Shown: positions 55,300-64,000 of the stretch, piece after piece
Numbering within the stretch: position 1 is the stretch's first letter
Layout of the letters: the number at the start of each line of letters is the position of its first letter
Origin: Microbulbifer taiwanensis
Lineage (GTDB): Bacteria > Pseudomonadota > Gammaproteobacteria > Pseudomonadales > Cellvibrionaceae
Length of the DNA stretch: 64,000 bases
Reading direction: 5' to 3'
Assembly: GCF_014904815.1 (NCBI RefSeq)
Contig: NZ_JACZFR010000014.1
Coordinates: 1-64,000, forward strand
Program-made: the position numbers and the translations under genes
The notes under the pieces: model-generated
Seen by the model: only the letters and a program-made list of their open reading frames with translations
What the model was told of the DNA's origin: nothing
Databases searched by the model: none

Positions 55300-55901
55300 T
55301 GGAACTGCCAGACGCGCCCTCCTGCGCGCGCAATCGCGAGCCGATACTGGAGCAGCTGCGGCGCCTGCTCGCCAGCAGCCGCCATGTGCTGGAAATCGGC
55401 AGCGGCACCGGCCAGCACGCGGTCTACTTTGCGCCGCGGCTGCCGCAGCTGGTCTGGCAGACCTCCGACCGCGCCGAAAACCTGCCCGCTATCAGCGCCT
55501 GGCTCGAGGCGGAGCCGGCGGACAACCTGCGCGCGCCGCTGGAACTGGATGTGAGCGGCGACTGGCCACCCATCGACGTCGACACTATTTTTACCGCCAA
55601 CACCCTGCACATCATGTCCGCCGACTCGGTGCGGCTTTTTTTCCACAGGCTGCCGCAGGTCTTGCAGCCCGGCGGCCAGCTGATAGTGTACGGTCCGGTA
55701 AAGGTCGGCGGCGAATATATAGGTCCGACCAATGCGGACTTCGACCTGTGGCTGAAGGGCCGCGATCCGATGAGTGGTATCCGCGACCTGGAGTGGCTGG
55801 ACCAGCTGGCGCTGGCAGTGGGCCTCGCGCGCGAAGAATTGCATTACCTGCCGGCCAACAACCAGCTTGTGGTCTGGCGCAGAAAAACGAAGGGGAGTTG
55901 A
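55299..55901 (+). CDS. SAM-dependent methyltransferase-like protein, DUF938 family
   Basis: 200 residues. Rossmann motif I is HVLEIGSGTGQHAVYFA (residues about 29-45), then PQLVWQTSDRAENLPAI, and the family segment FTANTLHIMSADSVRLFFHR. No known substrate. Coupled to yaaA upstream and to the small gene at 55903 downstream. Confidence 0.88.
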   Translation: MELPDAPSCARNREPILEQLRRLLASSRHVLEIGSGTGQHAVYFAPRLPQLVWQTSDRAENLPAISAWLEAEPADNLRAPLELDVSGDWPPIDVDTIFTANTLHIMSADSVRLFFHRLPQVLQPGGQLIVYGPVKVGGEYIGPTNADFDLWLKGRDPMSGIRDLEWLDQLALAVGLAREELHYLPANNQLVVWRRKTKGS

Positions 55902-55902
55902 A

Positions 55903-56262
55903 ATGCCAGAGTGGTTTGAAACAACGGTCATTATCGCATTTGCCATTGCCGCGGTATTTTTCTTTGCCAAATATCGCGAGACGGCCGCCGCCCTGCACGA
56001 GTGCGAGCGCATGAAGAATCGCCTATCCAACGACCTGGACCGCTACCGCGATATGCCGCGCCTGCGCGCCCTGCGCGACGCCCTGGTCTGTGCCGACTCG
56101 CTGCCGGTGGACGACGACGGCCGCGAACACCTGCTGCTGCGCGACGGCGAACTGCAGTTGCACCACCTGACCCTGCGCCGCCAGTGCAATGCGGTGGGCG
56201 AGGGGGAAGAAGTCTCCTATACAAAGAATGGCGAGGAAGTGGTGCTGGAGGAGTTGGAGTAA
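55903..56262 (+). CDS. Small single-pass membrane protein
   Basis: 119 residues from ATG 55903 (AGGGGAG upstream). One N-terminal membrane helix (TTVIIAFAIAAVFFFAKY, residues 7-24) is followed by a charged cytoplasmic domain with a short coiled-coil-like part (ETAAALHECERMKNRLSNDL) and an acidic tail. Family unknown. Third gene of the yaaA unit. Confidence 0.7.
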   Translation: MPEWFETTVIIAFAIAAVFFFAKYRETAAALHECERMKNRLSNDLDRYRDMPRLRALRDALVCADSLPVDDDGREHLLLRDGELQLHHLTLRRQCNAVGEGEEVSYTKNGEEVVLEELE

Positions 56263-56304
56263 CTCCCAACCCTGCAAGCGGATCGCTGTAGGAATCGGAA
56301 TCGA

Positions 56305-57600
56305 TCAGGCGGTGGCAACCGAACCCAGCTTCCGGGTCGGGAAGTGCAGCGTAAAGGTACTGCCGCGCCCCGGTGTGCTGTCGACACTCATCTCGGCGCT
56401 GTGGCGCAGCAGTACGTGCTTGACGATGGCGAGGCCGAGGCCGGTGCCGCCGCTGTCGCGGGAGCGACCGGCGTCGACGCGGTAGAAACGCTCGGTCAGG
56501 CGCGGGATATGGATGGGATCTATACCGATGCCACTGTCCCTGACCGCGAAGTGACCGCCGCGGTCGTCCACCCACCAGCGCATTTGTATCTGGCCGCCGT
56601 CGGGGCTGTACTTGACCGCGTTCAGGACCAGGTTGGCGAAGGCACTGTGCAGTTCGGTGGCGTCGCCGGTGATAGTCGTGTTCTGCTTGCAGTCCACGCC
56701 TATCTCATGGCGCCCGCCACTGAGGCTGCGCGCCTCCTGCGCCACTCTCTCCATCAGCTCTCCCACCGCAATCTGTTCTCGGCCGCTGTCGCGCTCCGAG
56801 GTTTCCAGGCGCGCCAGTAGTAGCAGGTCGTTCACCAGTGTGGTCATGCGCGCTGTCTGCTCGCACATCTGCGTCAGCGGTCGCTGCCAGCCCTTTGGCG
56901 CCTGGCCACTGCCGTCGAGCGTCTCCAGATAGCCGGCGATCACCGTCAGCGGTGTGCGCAACTCGTGGGATACATTGGCGACGAAATCGCGGCGCATCTG
57001 TTCCAGGTTGTGCAGTCGGGTGATGTCGCGAACTATGACGAGAGCCTCGTCGCGACCGTAGCGGGTCACTTCCAGCTGCAGTATGCGCGCATCGTTGCGC
57101 GGCGCCGGCAGGGTCAGTGGCCCGCTGGCGTCCTGGTTGTGCATATAGCGGACGAAACCGGGATCGCGTACGAAGTTGACCAGTGGCTGGCCGGCGTCGC
57201 TCGACTGCAACCCCAGCAGCTCGCCGGCGGCCGGGTTCCACCAGGCCAGGTTGCCGTCGTCCTCCAGTGCCACTATGCCTTCGCGCAGGGCGCTGGTGCT
57301 GTCCTGTACGCGGCGCAGCATCGCGTGCAGCTTCTGCTTCTCGCGTCGGTGGCGGCGCTGCAGGCGATAGAAGTCATCGGAGATGTCGCCCCAGATACCG
57401 AAGACGGTGGGGGCGGGGCCGCGGCGGCCATTGGCCAGCCAGCGATTGAAACGGCTCTGCTGCCAGAGTATCCAGCCCAGGTAGACTGCCAGGCCGATCG
57501 CGACGGACAGCAGCCACTGCCCACTGGCAAAACCGAAAATGGTGCAGCCGAGGGCGATTACCAGAAAGCGCGAAAACTCGCCGATACTGCGATCCAGCAT
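56305..57600 (-). CDS. phoR: Phosphate regulon sensor histidine kinase
   Basis: 431 residues, E. coli PhoR length. Two N-terminal membrane segments (residues 10-48) have almost no periplasmic loop, as in PhoR. A PAS domain (about 95-190) precedes the kinase. The phospho-acceptor is His212 in FVANVSHELRTPLTVIAGYL. N, G1 and G2 boxes are LVLNAVKYSP, RDSGIGID and SGGTGLGLAIV. It is downstream of phoB on the same strand, 85 bases apart. Confidence 0.95.
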   Translation of the reverse strand: MLDRSIGEFSRFLVIALGCTIFGFASGQWLLSVAIGLAVYLGWILWQQSRFNRWLANGRRGPAPTVFGIWGDISDDFYRLQRRHRREKQKLHAMLRRVQDSTSALREGIVALEDDGNLAWWNPAAGELLGLQSSDAGQPLVNFVRDPGFVRYMHNQDASGPLTLPAPRNDARILQLEVTRYGRDEALVIVRDITRLHNLEQMRRDFVANVSHELRTPLTVIAGYLETLDGSGQAPKGWQRPLTQMCEQTARMTTLVNDLLLLARLETSERDSGREQIAVGELMERVAQEARSLSGGRHEIGVDCKQNTTITGDATELHSAFANLVLNAVKYSPDGGQIQMRWWVDDRGGHFAVRDSGIGIDPIHIPRLTERFYRVDAGRSRDSGGTGLGLAIVKHVLLRHSAEMSVDSTPGRGSTFTLHFPTRKLGSVATA

Positions 57601-57685
57601 AGAAGTGCCGTTTTATCTCACGGGTCGCAGGCGGGAATTGTGTCCCGGACCTGCGCCTTGGTGGAGTGCGGGTTTGCGCGGAATC

Positions 57686-58390
<705 letters not shown>

Positions 58391-58443
58391 CTGCCCGCCA
58401 TACCCGCTACTTGTGTCAGTTTTTAGCCATTTATGGGTCGAGG

Positions 58444-58477
58444 ATTAAACGGCATTTTCATGACAAATATATGACGG
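58444..58477 (-). promoter_or_regulatory. Pho box and -10 of the phoB promoter
   Basis: On the minus strand CCGTCAT - ATAT - TTGTCAT (58477-58460) is a two-half-site Pho box, followed 10 bases later by TTTAAT (58449-58444) as the -10. This matches the layout at pstS and supports autoregulation of phoBR. Confidence 0.82.
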
Positions 58478-58502
58478 GTGTAAAGGGATCCCCAACGCGC
58501 TC

Positions 58503-59384
58503 TCACTTGAGCAGGTAGTGGAAGAAAATTCCGGCAAAGATCGACGCGCCGACCCAGTTGTTATTCAGGAAGGCGCGAAAGCAGGCGTTTCTTTCCCTAT
58601 CCCGCACCAGCCACTGTTGATAGGCGAAGAGTGCGGCGGCGCCGACCAGCCCGGTGTGGAAGGCCGCGGCCAACTCGAAGCGCTGGCCGACCAGCAGCAG
58701 TGCGAACAGCACCAGCAACTGCAGGGTGCCGGTCATGGCCCTGTCCAGTTCGCCGAACAGAATCGCGGTGGACTTGACCCCTATCTTGAGGTCGTCATCC
58801 CTGTCCACCATCGCGTAGAAGGTGTCGTATGCGACTGTCCACAGCAGGTTGGCCGTGTACAGCAGCCAGGCCAGGGGCGGCACCTCGCCGGTTGTGGCGG
58901 CGAAGGCCATGGGGATACCCATGCTGAAGGCGGCCCCCAGTACCAGCTGCGGCAGGTGGGTGTAGCGCTTGGCAAACGGGTAGCAGAAGGCGAGCGCCAG
59001 CGCCCCCAGGGACAGCAGGATCGTCGGGCGGTTGGTGGTCAGCACCAGTGCGAAGGCGACCAGGCTGAGGCCGGCGAAGAGCGCCAGCGCACCGCGGGGG
59101 GTGACGCTGCCAGTGGCCAGCGGCCGCGCCGCGGTGCGCTTTACGTGGCCGTCGATATGGCGGTCGGCATAGTCGTTGACGGCGCAGCCGGCGGCGCGCA
59201 TCAGCAGTACGCCGAGGGTGAATACCGCAAACAGGTGCAGCCCCGGCCAGCCGCCGGCTGCCAGCCACAGGGCCCACCAGGTGGGCCACAACAGCAGCAG
59301 CGAGCCTATGGGTCTGTCCAGGCGCGCCAGTTGCCAGTAGGGCAGTGCGGCGGGCCAGCGCTGGGATAGTTGTTGGCTGATCAC
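58503..59384 (-). CDS. ubiA: 4-hydroxybenzoate octaprenyltransferase
   Basis: Integral membrane prenyltransferase of ubiquinone synthesis, 293 residues from GTG 59384; a TTG two codons upstream (59390) is also possible, both served by AGGAG. The two Asp-rich motifs are [20 protein letters not shown] (first) and [11 protein letters not shown] (second), with about eight membrane helices. It joins a polyprenyl chain to 4-hydroxybenzoate made by the upstream ubiC product. Confidence 0.95.
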   Translation of the reverse strand: MISQQLSQRWPAALPYWQLARLDRPIGSLLLLWPTWWALWLAAGGWPGLHLFAVFTLGVLLMRAAGCAVNDYADRHIDGHVKRTAARPLATGSVTPRGALALFAGLSLVAFALVLTTNRPTILLSLGALALAFCYPFAKRYTHLPQLVLGAAFSMGIPMAFAATTGEVPPLAWLLYTANLLWTVAYDTFYAMVDRDDDLKIGVKSTAILFGELDRAMTGTLQLLVLFALLLVGQRFELAAAFHTGLVGAAALFAYQQWLVRDRERNACFRAFLNNNWVGASIFAGIFFHYLLK

Positions 59385-59411
59385 GGGCAACTCTCTCCTG
59401 TCGTTTCGCTT

Positions 59412-60050
59412 CTACTCTGTCTCGGCGCAGGTCTCGGCTTTCGCCAGCGGTGCCCGCTCGGGTCGGAAGTCGCTGAGAAAGGTCTCGGATACCAGCAGTG
59501 GCTTGTCCCGCAGCCAGAAGGTGGAGCGGCGCCCCCAGGCGCTGTCGCCCTCCCCGGCCAGCTCAGCCAGCCGGCAGTGTGGGTTGCGGCGCAGCTGGTT
59601 CAGCACTATGGGCCCGCGGCGGATATCCGGCTCGCCGAACAGCAGTTCTCCCAATGGCCGGCTGTCGAGGCTGCGCAGGTAGCGCGACCTGCCCTGCAGA
59701 CTGCGCATCGGCAATACGCTGCGGGCGTAGACCCAGGGCAGGCCACAGCCGAACAGCAGCACCTCCCGCACCAGGGCGCGGCTGCGATCGCGCAGCTCCA
59801 GTGCCCGGCGCTCCTCCAGTCGCGGCTGCTGCCAGCTCTGGCTCAGCACCTGCACGCGAAAATCGCCGGCGGAGAGCTGTTTCAGTGCCGCCGTCAGCGA
59901 GCCGGGGTGCAGCAGCCAGGGCAAGAGCGCGGCCGGTGGTTGTCGGTGCAGGGATTCCAGGGGCTGTGCCAGCCAGTCGCCGCTCGGCTCGAAGGGAGAT
60001 TCAAAGGGAGATTGGTACAACGGCAGCTCCGCGATTTCGCAAAGGGGCAT
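59412..60050 (-). CDS. ubiC: Chorismate pyruvate-lyase
   Basis: Splits chorismate to 4-hydroxybenzoate and pyruvate, 212 residues. The family segments are LVREVLLFGCGLPWVYARSV, PLGELLF, and GRRSTFWLRDKPLLVSETFL. The N-terminus carries a 12-base tandem duplication (59992-60015) that gives SPFESPFE. The ATG at 60050 has no ribosome site and lies against the repeat at 60055. It forms one unit with ubiA (28 bases apart). Confidence 0.92.
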   Translation of the reverse strand: MPLCEIAELPLYQSPFESPFEPSGDWLAQPLESLHRQPPAALLPWLLHPGSLTAALKQLSAGDFRVQVLSQSWQQPRLEERRALELRDRSRALVREVLLFGCGLPWVYARSVLPMRSLQGRSRYLRSLDSRPLGELLFGEPDIRRGPIVLNQLRRNPHCRLAELAGEGDSAWGRRSTFWLRDKPLLVSETFLSDFRPERAPLAKAETCAETE

Positions 60051-60054
60051 TGTA

Positions 60055-60113
60055 CAGTGGTCAGTGGCCAGTGGTCAGTGGCTGTTGACCACTGGCCACT
60101 CATCACTGACCAC
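60055..60113. repeat. Tandem and inverted repeat between ubiC and the symporter gene
   Basis: CAGTGGTCAGTGGC occurs twice in tandem (60055-60068, 60069-60082). AGTGGCCAGTGGTC (60063-60076) is the exact complement of GACCACTGGCCACT (60087-60100), and GTGGTCAGTG (60057-60066) of CACTGACCAC (60104-60113). The whole folds into a long hairpin. Confidence 0.85.
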
Positions 60114-60173
60114 GGCATTTGCTATAGTGCTCGGCTGCAACGAAAACAACGAATTCAATCGAGAAGCTGTCCC

Positions 60174-61478
60174 ATGGGTCTTACCACCAGAATCCTGATC
60201 GCAATGCTGGCCGGCATTGTGTTCGGTGCACTGCTCAATTTCCTCAATGCCAGCCAGCTGCTCGGCAGCGGCGCCACCGGCGCCATCAACAGCTACCTGA
60301 CCGGGGGCCTGTTCGATATCGTCGGCCGCATCTTTATCGCCTCGCTGAAACTGATGGTGGTGCCGCTGGTGCTGGTGTCTCTGGTGTGCGGCGCCTGCGC
60401 CCTGTCCGAGGGCAGCCGCATAGGCCCTCTGGCAGGCAAGACGGTGCTTCTCTACCTGCTCACCACCGCGGTGGCCATTACCCTGGCGCTGTGTATGGCG
60501 CTGATCATTCAGCCGGGCGTGGGTGTGGATGTGGCGCCGGGCGGGGCCTTCGTGCCCAAGGAGTCCCCGCCGCTGTCCGATGTGCTGGTGAATATCTTCC
60601 CCACCAACCCGGTGGCGGCGATGGCCCAGGGTAATATGCTGCAGATCATCGTCTTCGCGCTGCTGATGGGCTACGCGATTTCCCGCTGCGGCGAGCCGGG
60701 CGAGCGCATCGCCGCCTTCTTCAATGACCTCAATGAAGTGGTACTGCGCATGGTGGGGGTGCTGATGGTGTTTGCCCCCTACGGCGTCTTTGCGCTGCTG
60801 GCAAAGACTTTCGCCGAGCTGGGCATGGAATTCATACTGGATCTGGGCAAGTACTTCCTGGTGGTGCTGGCGACCCTGTTGCTGCACGCGTTCGGCGTCT
60901 ACTCGCTGCTGTTGAAACTCTTGTCTGGGTTGAGCCCGATAGAGTTGTTCAAGAAGATGCGCCCGGCGCAGGTGTTTGCATTCAGCACCGCCTCCTCCGC
61001 TGCCACCATTCCGGTGACCCTGTCCACGGTGGAAAAGCGCATCGGCGTGGATAACAAGGTGGCAGCCTTTACGGTGCCCCTGGGAGCCACCATCAATATG
61101 GACGGCACCGCGATCATGCAGGGGGTGGCCACGGCCTTTATCGCGCAGATGTACGGTATCGAAATCGGGGTGATGGGATACCTGACCGTGATACTGACCG
61201 CGACCCTGGCCTCGGTGGGCACTGCCGGTGTACCCGGCGTCGGCCTGATTATGCTGGCGATGGTACTGCAGCAGGTGGGGCTGCCGCTGGAGGGTATCGC
61301 CATAGTGATGGGCGTCGACCGACTGCTGGACATGGTGCGCACCGCAGTGAACATCACCGGCGATTCGGTGGTGAGCGCTGTTGTGGCAAAGAGCGAGGGC
61401 GCCCTTTCCGAGGAAATCTTCTACGACCGCAATTACGACAGCGTGGCCAATGGCGGTGCGGTTACTGCAAGCAGTTAG
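60174..61478 (+). CDS. Dicarboxylate/amino acid:cation symporter (DAACS, GltP-like)
   Basis: 434 residues from ATG 60174 (GAGAAG upstream). Eight helices and two re-entrant loops typical of the glutamate transporter fold. Markers are the serine-rich hairpin STASSAATIPVTL and GATINMDGTAIMQGVATAFI with the substrate/cation Asn, Met and Asp, plus the late DRLLDMVRTAVNITGDS. It imports glutamate, aspartate or C4-dicarboxylates with Na+ or H+; the type is not decided here. Divergent from ubiC across the repeat. Confidence 0.94.
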   Translation: MGLTTRILIAMLAGIVFGALLNFLNASQLLGSGATGAINSYLTGGLFDIVGRIFIASLKLMVVPLVLVSLVCGACALSEGSRIGPLAGKTVLLYLLTTAVAITLALCMALIIQPGVGVDVAPGGAFVPKESPPLSDVLVNIFPTNPVAAMAQGNMLQIIVFALLMGYAISRCGEPGERIAAFFNDLNEVVLRMVGVLMVFAPYGVFALLAKTFAELGMEFILDLGKYFLVVLATLLLHAFGVYSLLLKLLSGLSPIELFKKMRPAQVFAFSTASSAATIPVTLSTVEKRIGVDNKVAAFTVPLGATINMDGTAIMQGVATAFIAQMYGIEIGVMGYLTVILTATLASVGTAGVPGVGLIMLAMVLQQVGLPLEGIAIVMGVDRLLDMVRTAVNITGDSVVSAVVAKSEGALSEEIFYDRNYDSVANGGAVTASS

Positions 61479-61509
61479 TGCCAACAGGCCCTTGCGGCTT
61501 GGGGGCAGC

Positions 61510-61539
61510 GGCGAGTGGTCGGGCAACCGACCGCTCGCC
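61510..61539. terminator. Stable hairpin with GCAA loop between convergent genes
   Basis: A 13-base stem (61510-61522 with 61527-61539, one T-G wobble) is closed by the GNRA-type loop GCAA, followed by TCTTAT. It lies between the convergent symporter and the exported-protein gene. Confidence 0.6.
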
Positions 61540-61547
61540 TCTTATCA

Positions 61548-62234
61548 CTAACCACTCAATAGATCGCGCAGCTCGCCTGCCTCCAGGTCGTCCTCGATCT
61601 CTTCGAGAACTTCCTCCACCATTTTCGACAGCGCCAGCTTGATGGCGTCCTCGGTCGTGTCCTCGGCAGAGTCGCCGTTCTTTGGCGATTTGACCAGGTA
61701 TTTTTCCCGGATCTTCAGCTCGGTGATATCCAGGCTGCGCTCGCGCAGGGCGCGGTCGGCAAGGCTCCTGATCTGGTAGTGAAAATTGCCGGACAGCTCG
61801 ATAGTGCCCCGCTCCAGATCGTAAGTATCTCCGGCCCGCAGGTCGCTGAAATGCTTGACCACGGTGATTTCAAGCCGGTTTTGCAGGGTCAGCAGCCCCT
61901 CCGTGTCCACCAGGGGAATCTCCTCCTCGATAAAGAATTCCCGCAGCTGGGCGCCGAGTGCCTGCTCCAGGTGCTGGCGGTATTTGCTCAGCGCTGCCTC
62001 CTTCATCGCACTGAGACCGCCGCCCTCGCCCGCCTGGGCCAGCAGCAGTGCCAGGTTGGCGCTGTTGACCGGCATGGGTACATCGAGTTGAATTTCGGTG
62101 GGGGTGATATGGAGGCTGGGATTCTGTTCGTCGCCGCCAATGCCGAGGAAACCGCCCTGGGCGTGCACGATGGAACCGGTGGAAAACAGCAGCAGGCCGG
62201 CCAGCGCCAGCCCGTGGGTAGTGGATCTCATCAC
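61548..62234 (-). CDS. Exported protein of unknown family, copy A of a tandem pair
   Basis: 228 residues. Signal peptide MRSTTHGLALAGLLLFSTGS then IVHA. The mature protein starts QGGFLGIGGDEQ, followed by PSLHITPTEIQLDVPMPVNS, a helical central part (AMKEAALSKYRQHLEQALGA), beta-rich LLTLQNRLEITVVKHFSDL, and an acidic helical end (EEVLEEIEDDLEAGELRDLL). It is clearly homologous along its whole length to the next gene upstream (62426-63112), which has the same number of residues. I recognise no family; periplasmic or secreted location is predicted. GGGAGAG precedes the start. Confidence 0.8.
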   Translation of the reverse strand: MMRSTTHGLALAGLLLFSTGSIVHAQGGFLGIGGDEQNPSLHITPTEIQLDVPMPVNSANLALLLAQAGEGGGLSAMKEAALSKYRQHLEQALGAQLREFFIEEEIPLVDTEGLLTLQNRLEITVVKHFSDLRAGDTYDLERGTIELSGNFHYQIRSLADRALRERSLDITELKIREKYLVKSPKNGDSAEDTTEDAIKLALSKMVEEVLEEIEDDLEAGELRDLLSG

Positions 62235-62425
62235 CTGACTCTCCCTGAGTTCTTATAGTTGATCAAAGCGGCGAATGTATTTCGCTCTTTTACTTCTCTC
62301 TGGAACCCAAGGCTGCCACTACCGCGAGGCAGTGGCAAAAAATTCGGTGACTGATTGGTCGGATTTGTGCTTCTGTGATATCTGCCGCAGATCCCGGAGG
62401 CGATGTCTGCTGGACGGCGACTGCC

Positions 62426-63112
62426 TCAGAGTGCGGCCAGCTCGCGCAGTGTATCCGCCTCCAGCTGGTCCTCGATGCGATCCTGCAACCGCTTCACCAC
62501 CTCGGCCAGGGCCTCGGTGATGGCCTCGTCGGTGCTGTCCTCGACCTCGCCGCCGTCGTGGGGCGTTTTTACCCGGTAGTTTTCCCGCACCCGCAGCTCG
62601 CCGATATCGATGCGCCGCTCGCGCAGTGGCTGGCCGGCGGCGTTCTGCAGCTGGTAGCGAAACTCGCCGGCCAGCCCCAGGCTGCCGCGCTCCAGCTCGT
62701 AGCGGTCGGAGTTCTTGAGGTCGCTGAGCTGCTTGCTGACGGTAATATCGACAAAACTGTGCAGTGTCAGCAGGCCGCCCTCCCGCAGCAACGGCACCTC
62801 CTCGTCCGCAAAGAATTCTTCCAGCCGGCGGTGCAGTTCGCGGCGCAGCTGGTCGCTGAACTTCTGCGCCGCCTTCTCTTTTAGCGCGCTGAGGCTGTTA
62901 CCGCTGCCAGCCTGGGCCAGCAGCAGGGCCAGGTTGTTGCCATGGACCGGTGTGGGCACGTCCACGGCTATCTGCGCCGGGGCCAGGGTCAGGCTGGGCG
63001 TCTGTTCGTCGCCGCCGATACCGAGAAAGCCGCCCTGGGCGCTGGCGGAGCTGTTGAAACACAGGAACAGCAGACCGATCTGGATCAGCCTGCCCGGTGA
63101 TGGGTAGTGCAC
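62426..63112 (-). CDS. Exported protein of unknown family, copy B of a tandem pair
   Basis: 228 residues from GTG 63112. This start is chosen because AGGGAGAG lies at the same distance as in copy A and the two proteins then have equal length; an ATG at 63136 or GTG at 63220 would only add unmatched residues. Signal peptide, then QGGFLGIGGDEQTPSLTLAP, parallel to copy A. Segments AVDVPTPVHGNNLALLLAQA, EEFFADEEVPLLREGGLLTL and EVVKRLQDRIEDQLEADTLR also match. Upstream DNA resembles that of copy A (see findings). Function unknown. Confidence 0.8.
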   Translation of the reverse strand: MHYPSPGRLIQIGLLFLCFNSSASAQGGFLGIGGDEQTPSLTLAPAQIAVDVPTPVHGNNLALLLAQAGSGNSLSALKEKAAQKFSDQLRRELHRRLEEFFADEEVPLLREGGLLTLHSFVDITVSKQLSDLKNSDRYELERGSLGLAGEFRYQLQNAAGQPLRERRIDIGELRVRENYRVKTPHDGGEVEDSTDEAITEALAEVVKRLQDRIEDQLEADTLRELAAL

Positions 63113-63271
63113 GAGACTCTCCCTGAGATCCCTCATAGTTATCGCTGTTATCGGAGTGCCGGCATTTTCTTGTATTGGCGCCGGTGATATCAGGCTGCCA
63201 CTGGCGGCGGCACAGCGCAAAAATATTGGTGACCAGAACTCTGGATCTGGTGCTGGAGTTCGACCGGGAGG

Positions 63272-64000
63272 TCAGGCTTCGGCGAAGCGCGGTTTGTTCT
63301 GTAGCCAGCGCGCCACCAGCTGGCGGCGCTGGTCTTCCTGTAGCGACGGGGCGGCGGCGATTCTCTGCACCTGCGGCAGCAGCTGCGCATCCCGTTGCAG
63401 GTCGGCGATGCGGTGCTGTATCTCGCCGGTCTGGCGGGTGCCGAGTATCTCGCCGGGGCCGCGCAGGCGCAGGTCCTCCTCGGCGATGGCGAAACCGTCG
63501 CTGTGTTGGCGCAGCGCCTGCAGCCGTGCGCGACCATTCTGGGACAGGGGCGTGCCGTAGAGCAGTACGCAATGGCTGGCGATGGAGCCGCGCCCGACGC
63601 GGCCGCGCAGCTGGTGCAGCTGTGCCAGGCCGAGGCGCTCCGGATTCTCGATAATCATCAGGCTGGCGTTGGGCACGTCGACGCCCACCTCTATCACCGT
63701 GGTCGCCACCAGCAGATCCACCTCGCCGGCCTTGAAGGCACTCATGACCCGCTCCTTCTCGTCGGGTTTGAGGCGACCGTGTACCAGCGCAACGCGAACC
63801 CCGTCCAGGGCCCCGGCCAGCTCGCTGGCGGTGGACTCGGCGGCCTGGGCCTGCAGGCTCTCGGATTCCTCGATCAGGGTGCAGACCCAGTAGGTCTGGC
63901 GGCCCTCGGTGACGGCGCCCTGCACCCGCTCCACAACCTGGTCGCGGCGCTCATTGGAGATGGCCACGGTATTGATCGGCTGGCGCCCGGGGGGCAGTTC
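63272..64000 (-). CDS. recG: ATP-dependent DNA helicase RecG, C-terminal part (cut by window end)
   Basis: 243 codons up to the right edge; the gene continues beyond 64000. The helicase C-domain has motif IV-VI: VALVHGRLKPDEKERVMSAF, LLVATTVIEVGVDVPNASLM, LAQLHQLRGRVGRGS and the RecG-specific tail FAIAEEDLRLRGPGEILGTR, QTGE. RecG remodels stalled replication forks. The normal RecG length is about 690 residues, so about two thirds is missing. Confidence 0.96.
   Translation of the reverse strand, partial: ELPPGRQPINTVAISNERRDQVVERVQGAVTEGRQTYWVCTLIEESESLQAQAAESTASELAGALDGVRVALVHGRLKPDEKERVMSAFKAGEVDLLVATTVIEVGVDVPNASLMIIENPERLGLAQLHQLRGRVGRGSIASHCVLLYGTPLSQNGRARLQALRQHSDGFAIAEEDLRLRGPGEILGTRQTGEIQHRIADLQRDAQLLPQVQRIAAAPSLQEDQRRQLVARWLQNKPRFAEA

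Noticed and set aside
60055-60113. CRISPR-like repeat at the ubiC/symporter border
   Set aside because: Only two direct 14-base copies without spacers, plus inverted copies; no cas gene in the window.
59370-60173. 268-residue extension of the symporter frame
   Set aside because: It is antisense to ubiC and crosses the repeat; the transporter fold starts at ATG 60174.

Overview
The window is about 62 percent GC, densely coded chromosomal DNA from a marine-type gammaproteobacterium. No rRNA, tRNA, CRISPR, transposase or phage gene was recognised. Gene content and order resemble pseudomonads and the Cellvibrionales/Microbulbifer group: atp - glmU - glmR - glmS, and recG - ubiC - ubiA - phoB - phoR - phoU - pstBACS all lie here in the order known from Pseudomonas near the origin, with accessory blocks inserted between core genes. 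A Microbulbifer-like host is my best guess (inference; no taxonomic marker gene is present).

Region 1 (1-18.3 kb): the end of the ATP synthase operon (atpG, atpD, atpC) and its terminator; an accessory block (AT-rich beta-propeller lipoprotein, glutathione transferase, 1114-residue propeller-amidohydrolase, CDF metal transporter); glmU; a three-gene 2-oxoacid dehydrogenase operon (E1 alpha, E1 beta, E2, no E3); then glmR with a perfect operator-like inverted repeat and glmS. The E2 linker contains a copy of a palindromic repeat that also occurs between genes.

Region 2 (18.3-35 kb): a membrane-anchored AraC regulator next to a secreted M19-like metallopeptidase, a class II aldolase, three consecutive cation/proton antiporters, a quinone-stress module equivalent to E. 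coli yhaK-yhaJ-yqjF-yqjG (pirin, LysR, DoxX, glutathionyl-hydroquinone reductase), a beta-class GST, a Bcr/CflA efflux pump, HexR, and a 331-base intergenic region with a nested inverted-repeat structure.

Region 3 (35-45.5 kb): uvrD under a canonical LexA box and possibly leaderless; a tautomerase/CMD pair divergent from a LysR regulator; a TRAP transporter whose binding protein lies on the opposite strand from its two membrane subunits; two uncharacterised lipoproteins; two tiny membrane proteins; a YciA thioesterase.

Region 4 (45.5-64 kb): the phosphate regulon pstS-pstC-pstA-pstB-phoU and phoB-phoR, both with readable Pho boxes, interrupted by an outer-membrane barrel, an M48/TPR lipoprotein and a yaaA operon. 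Then ubiA-ubiC, a DAACS symporter, a tandem pair of equally long (228 aa) secreted proteins of unknown family that look like a duplicated transcription unit, and the C-terminal part of recG, cut by the window edge.
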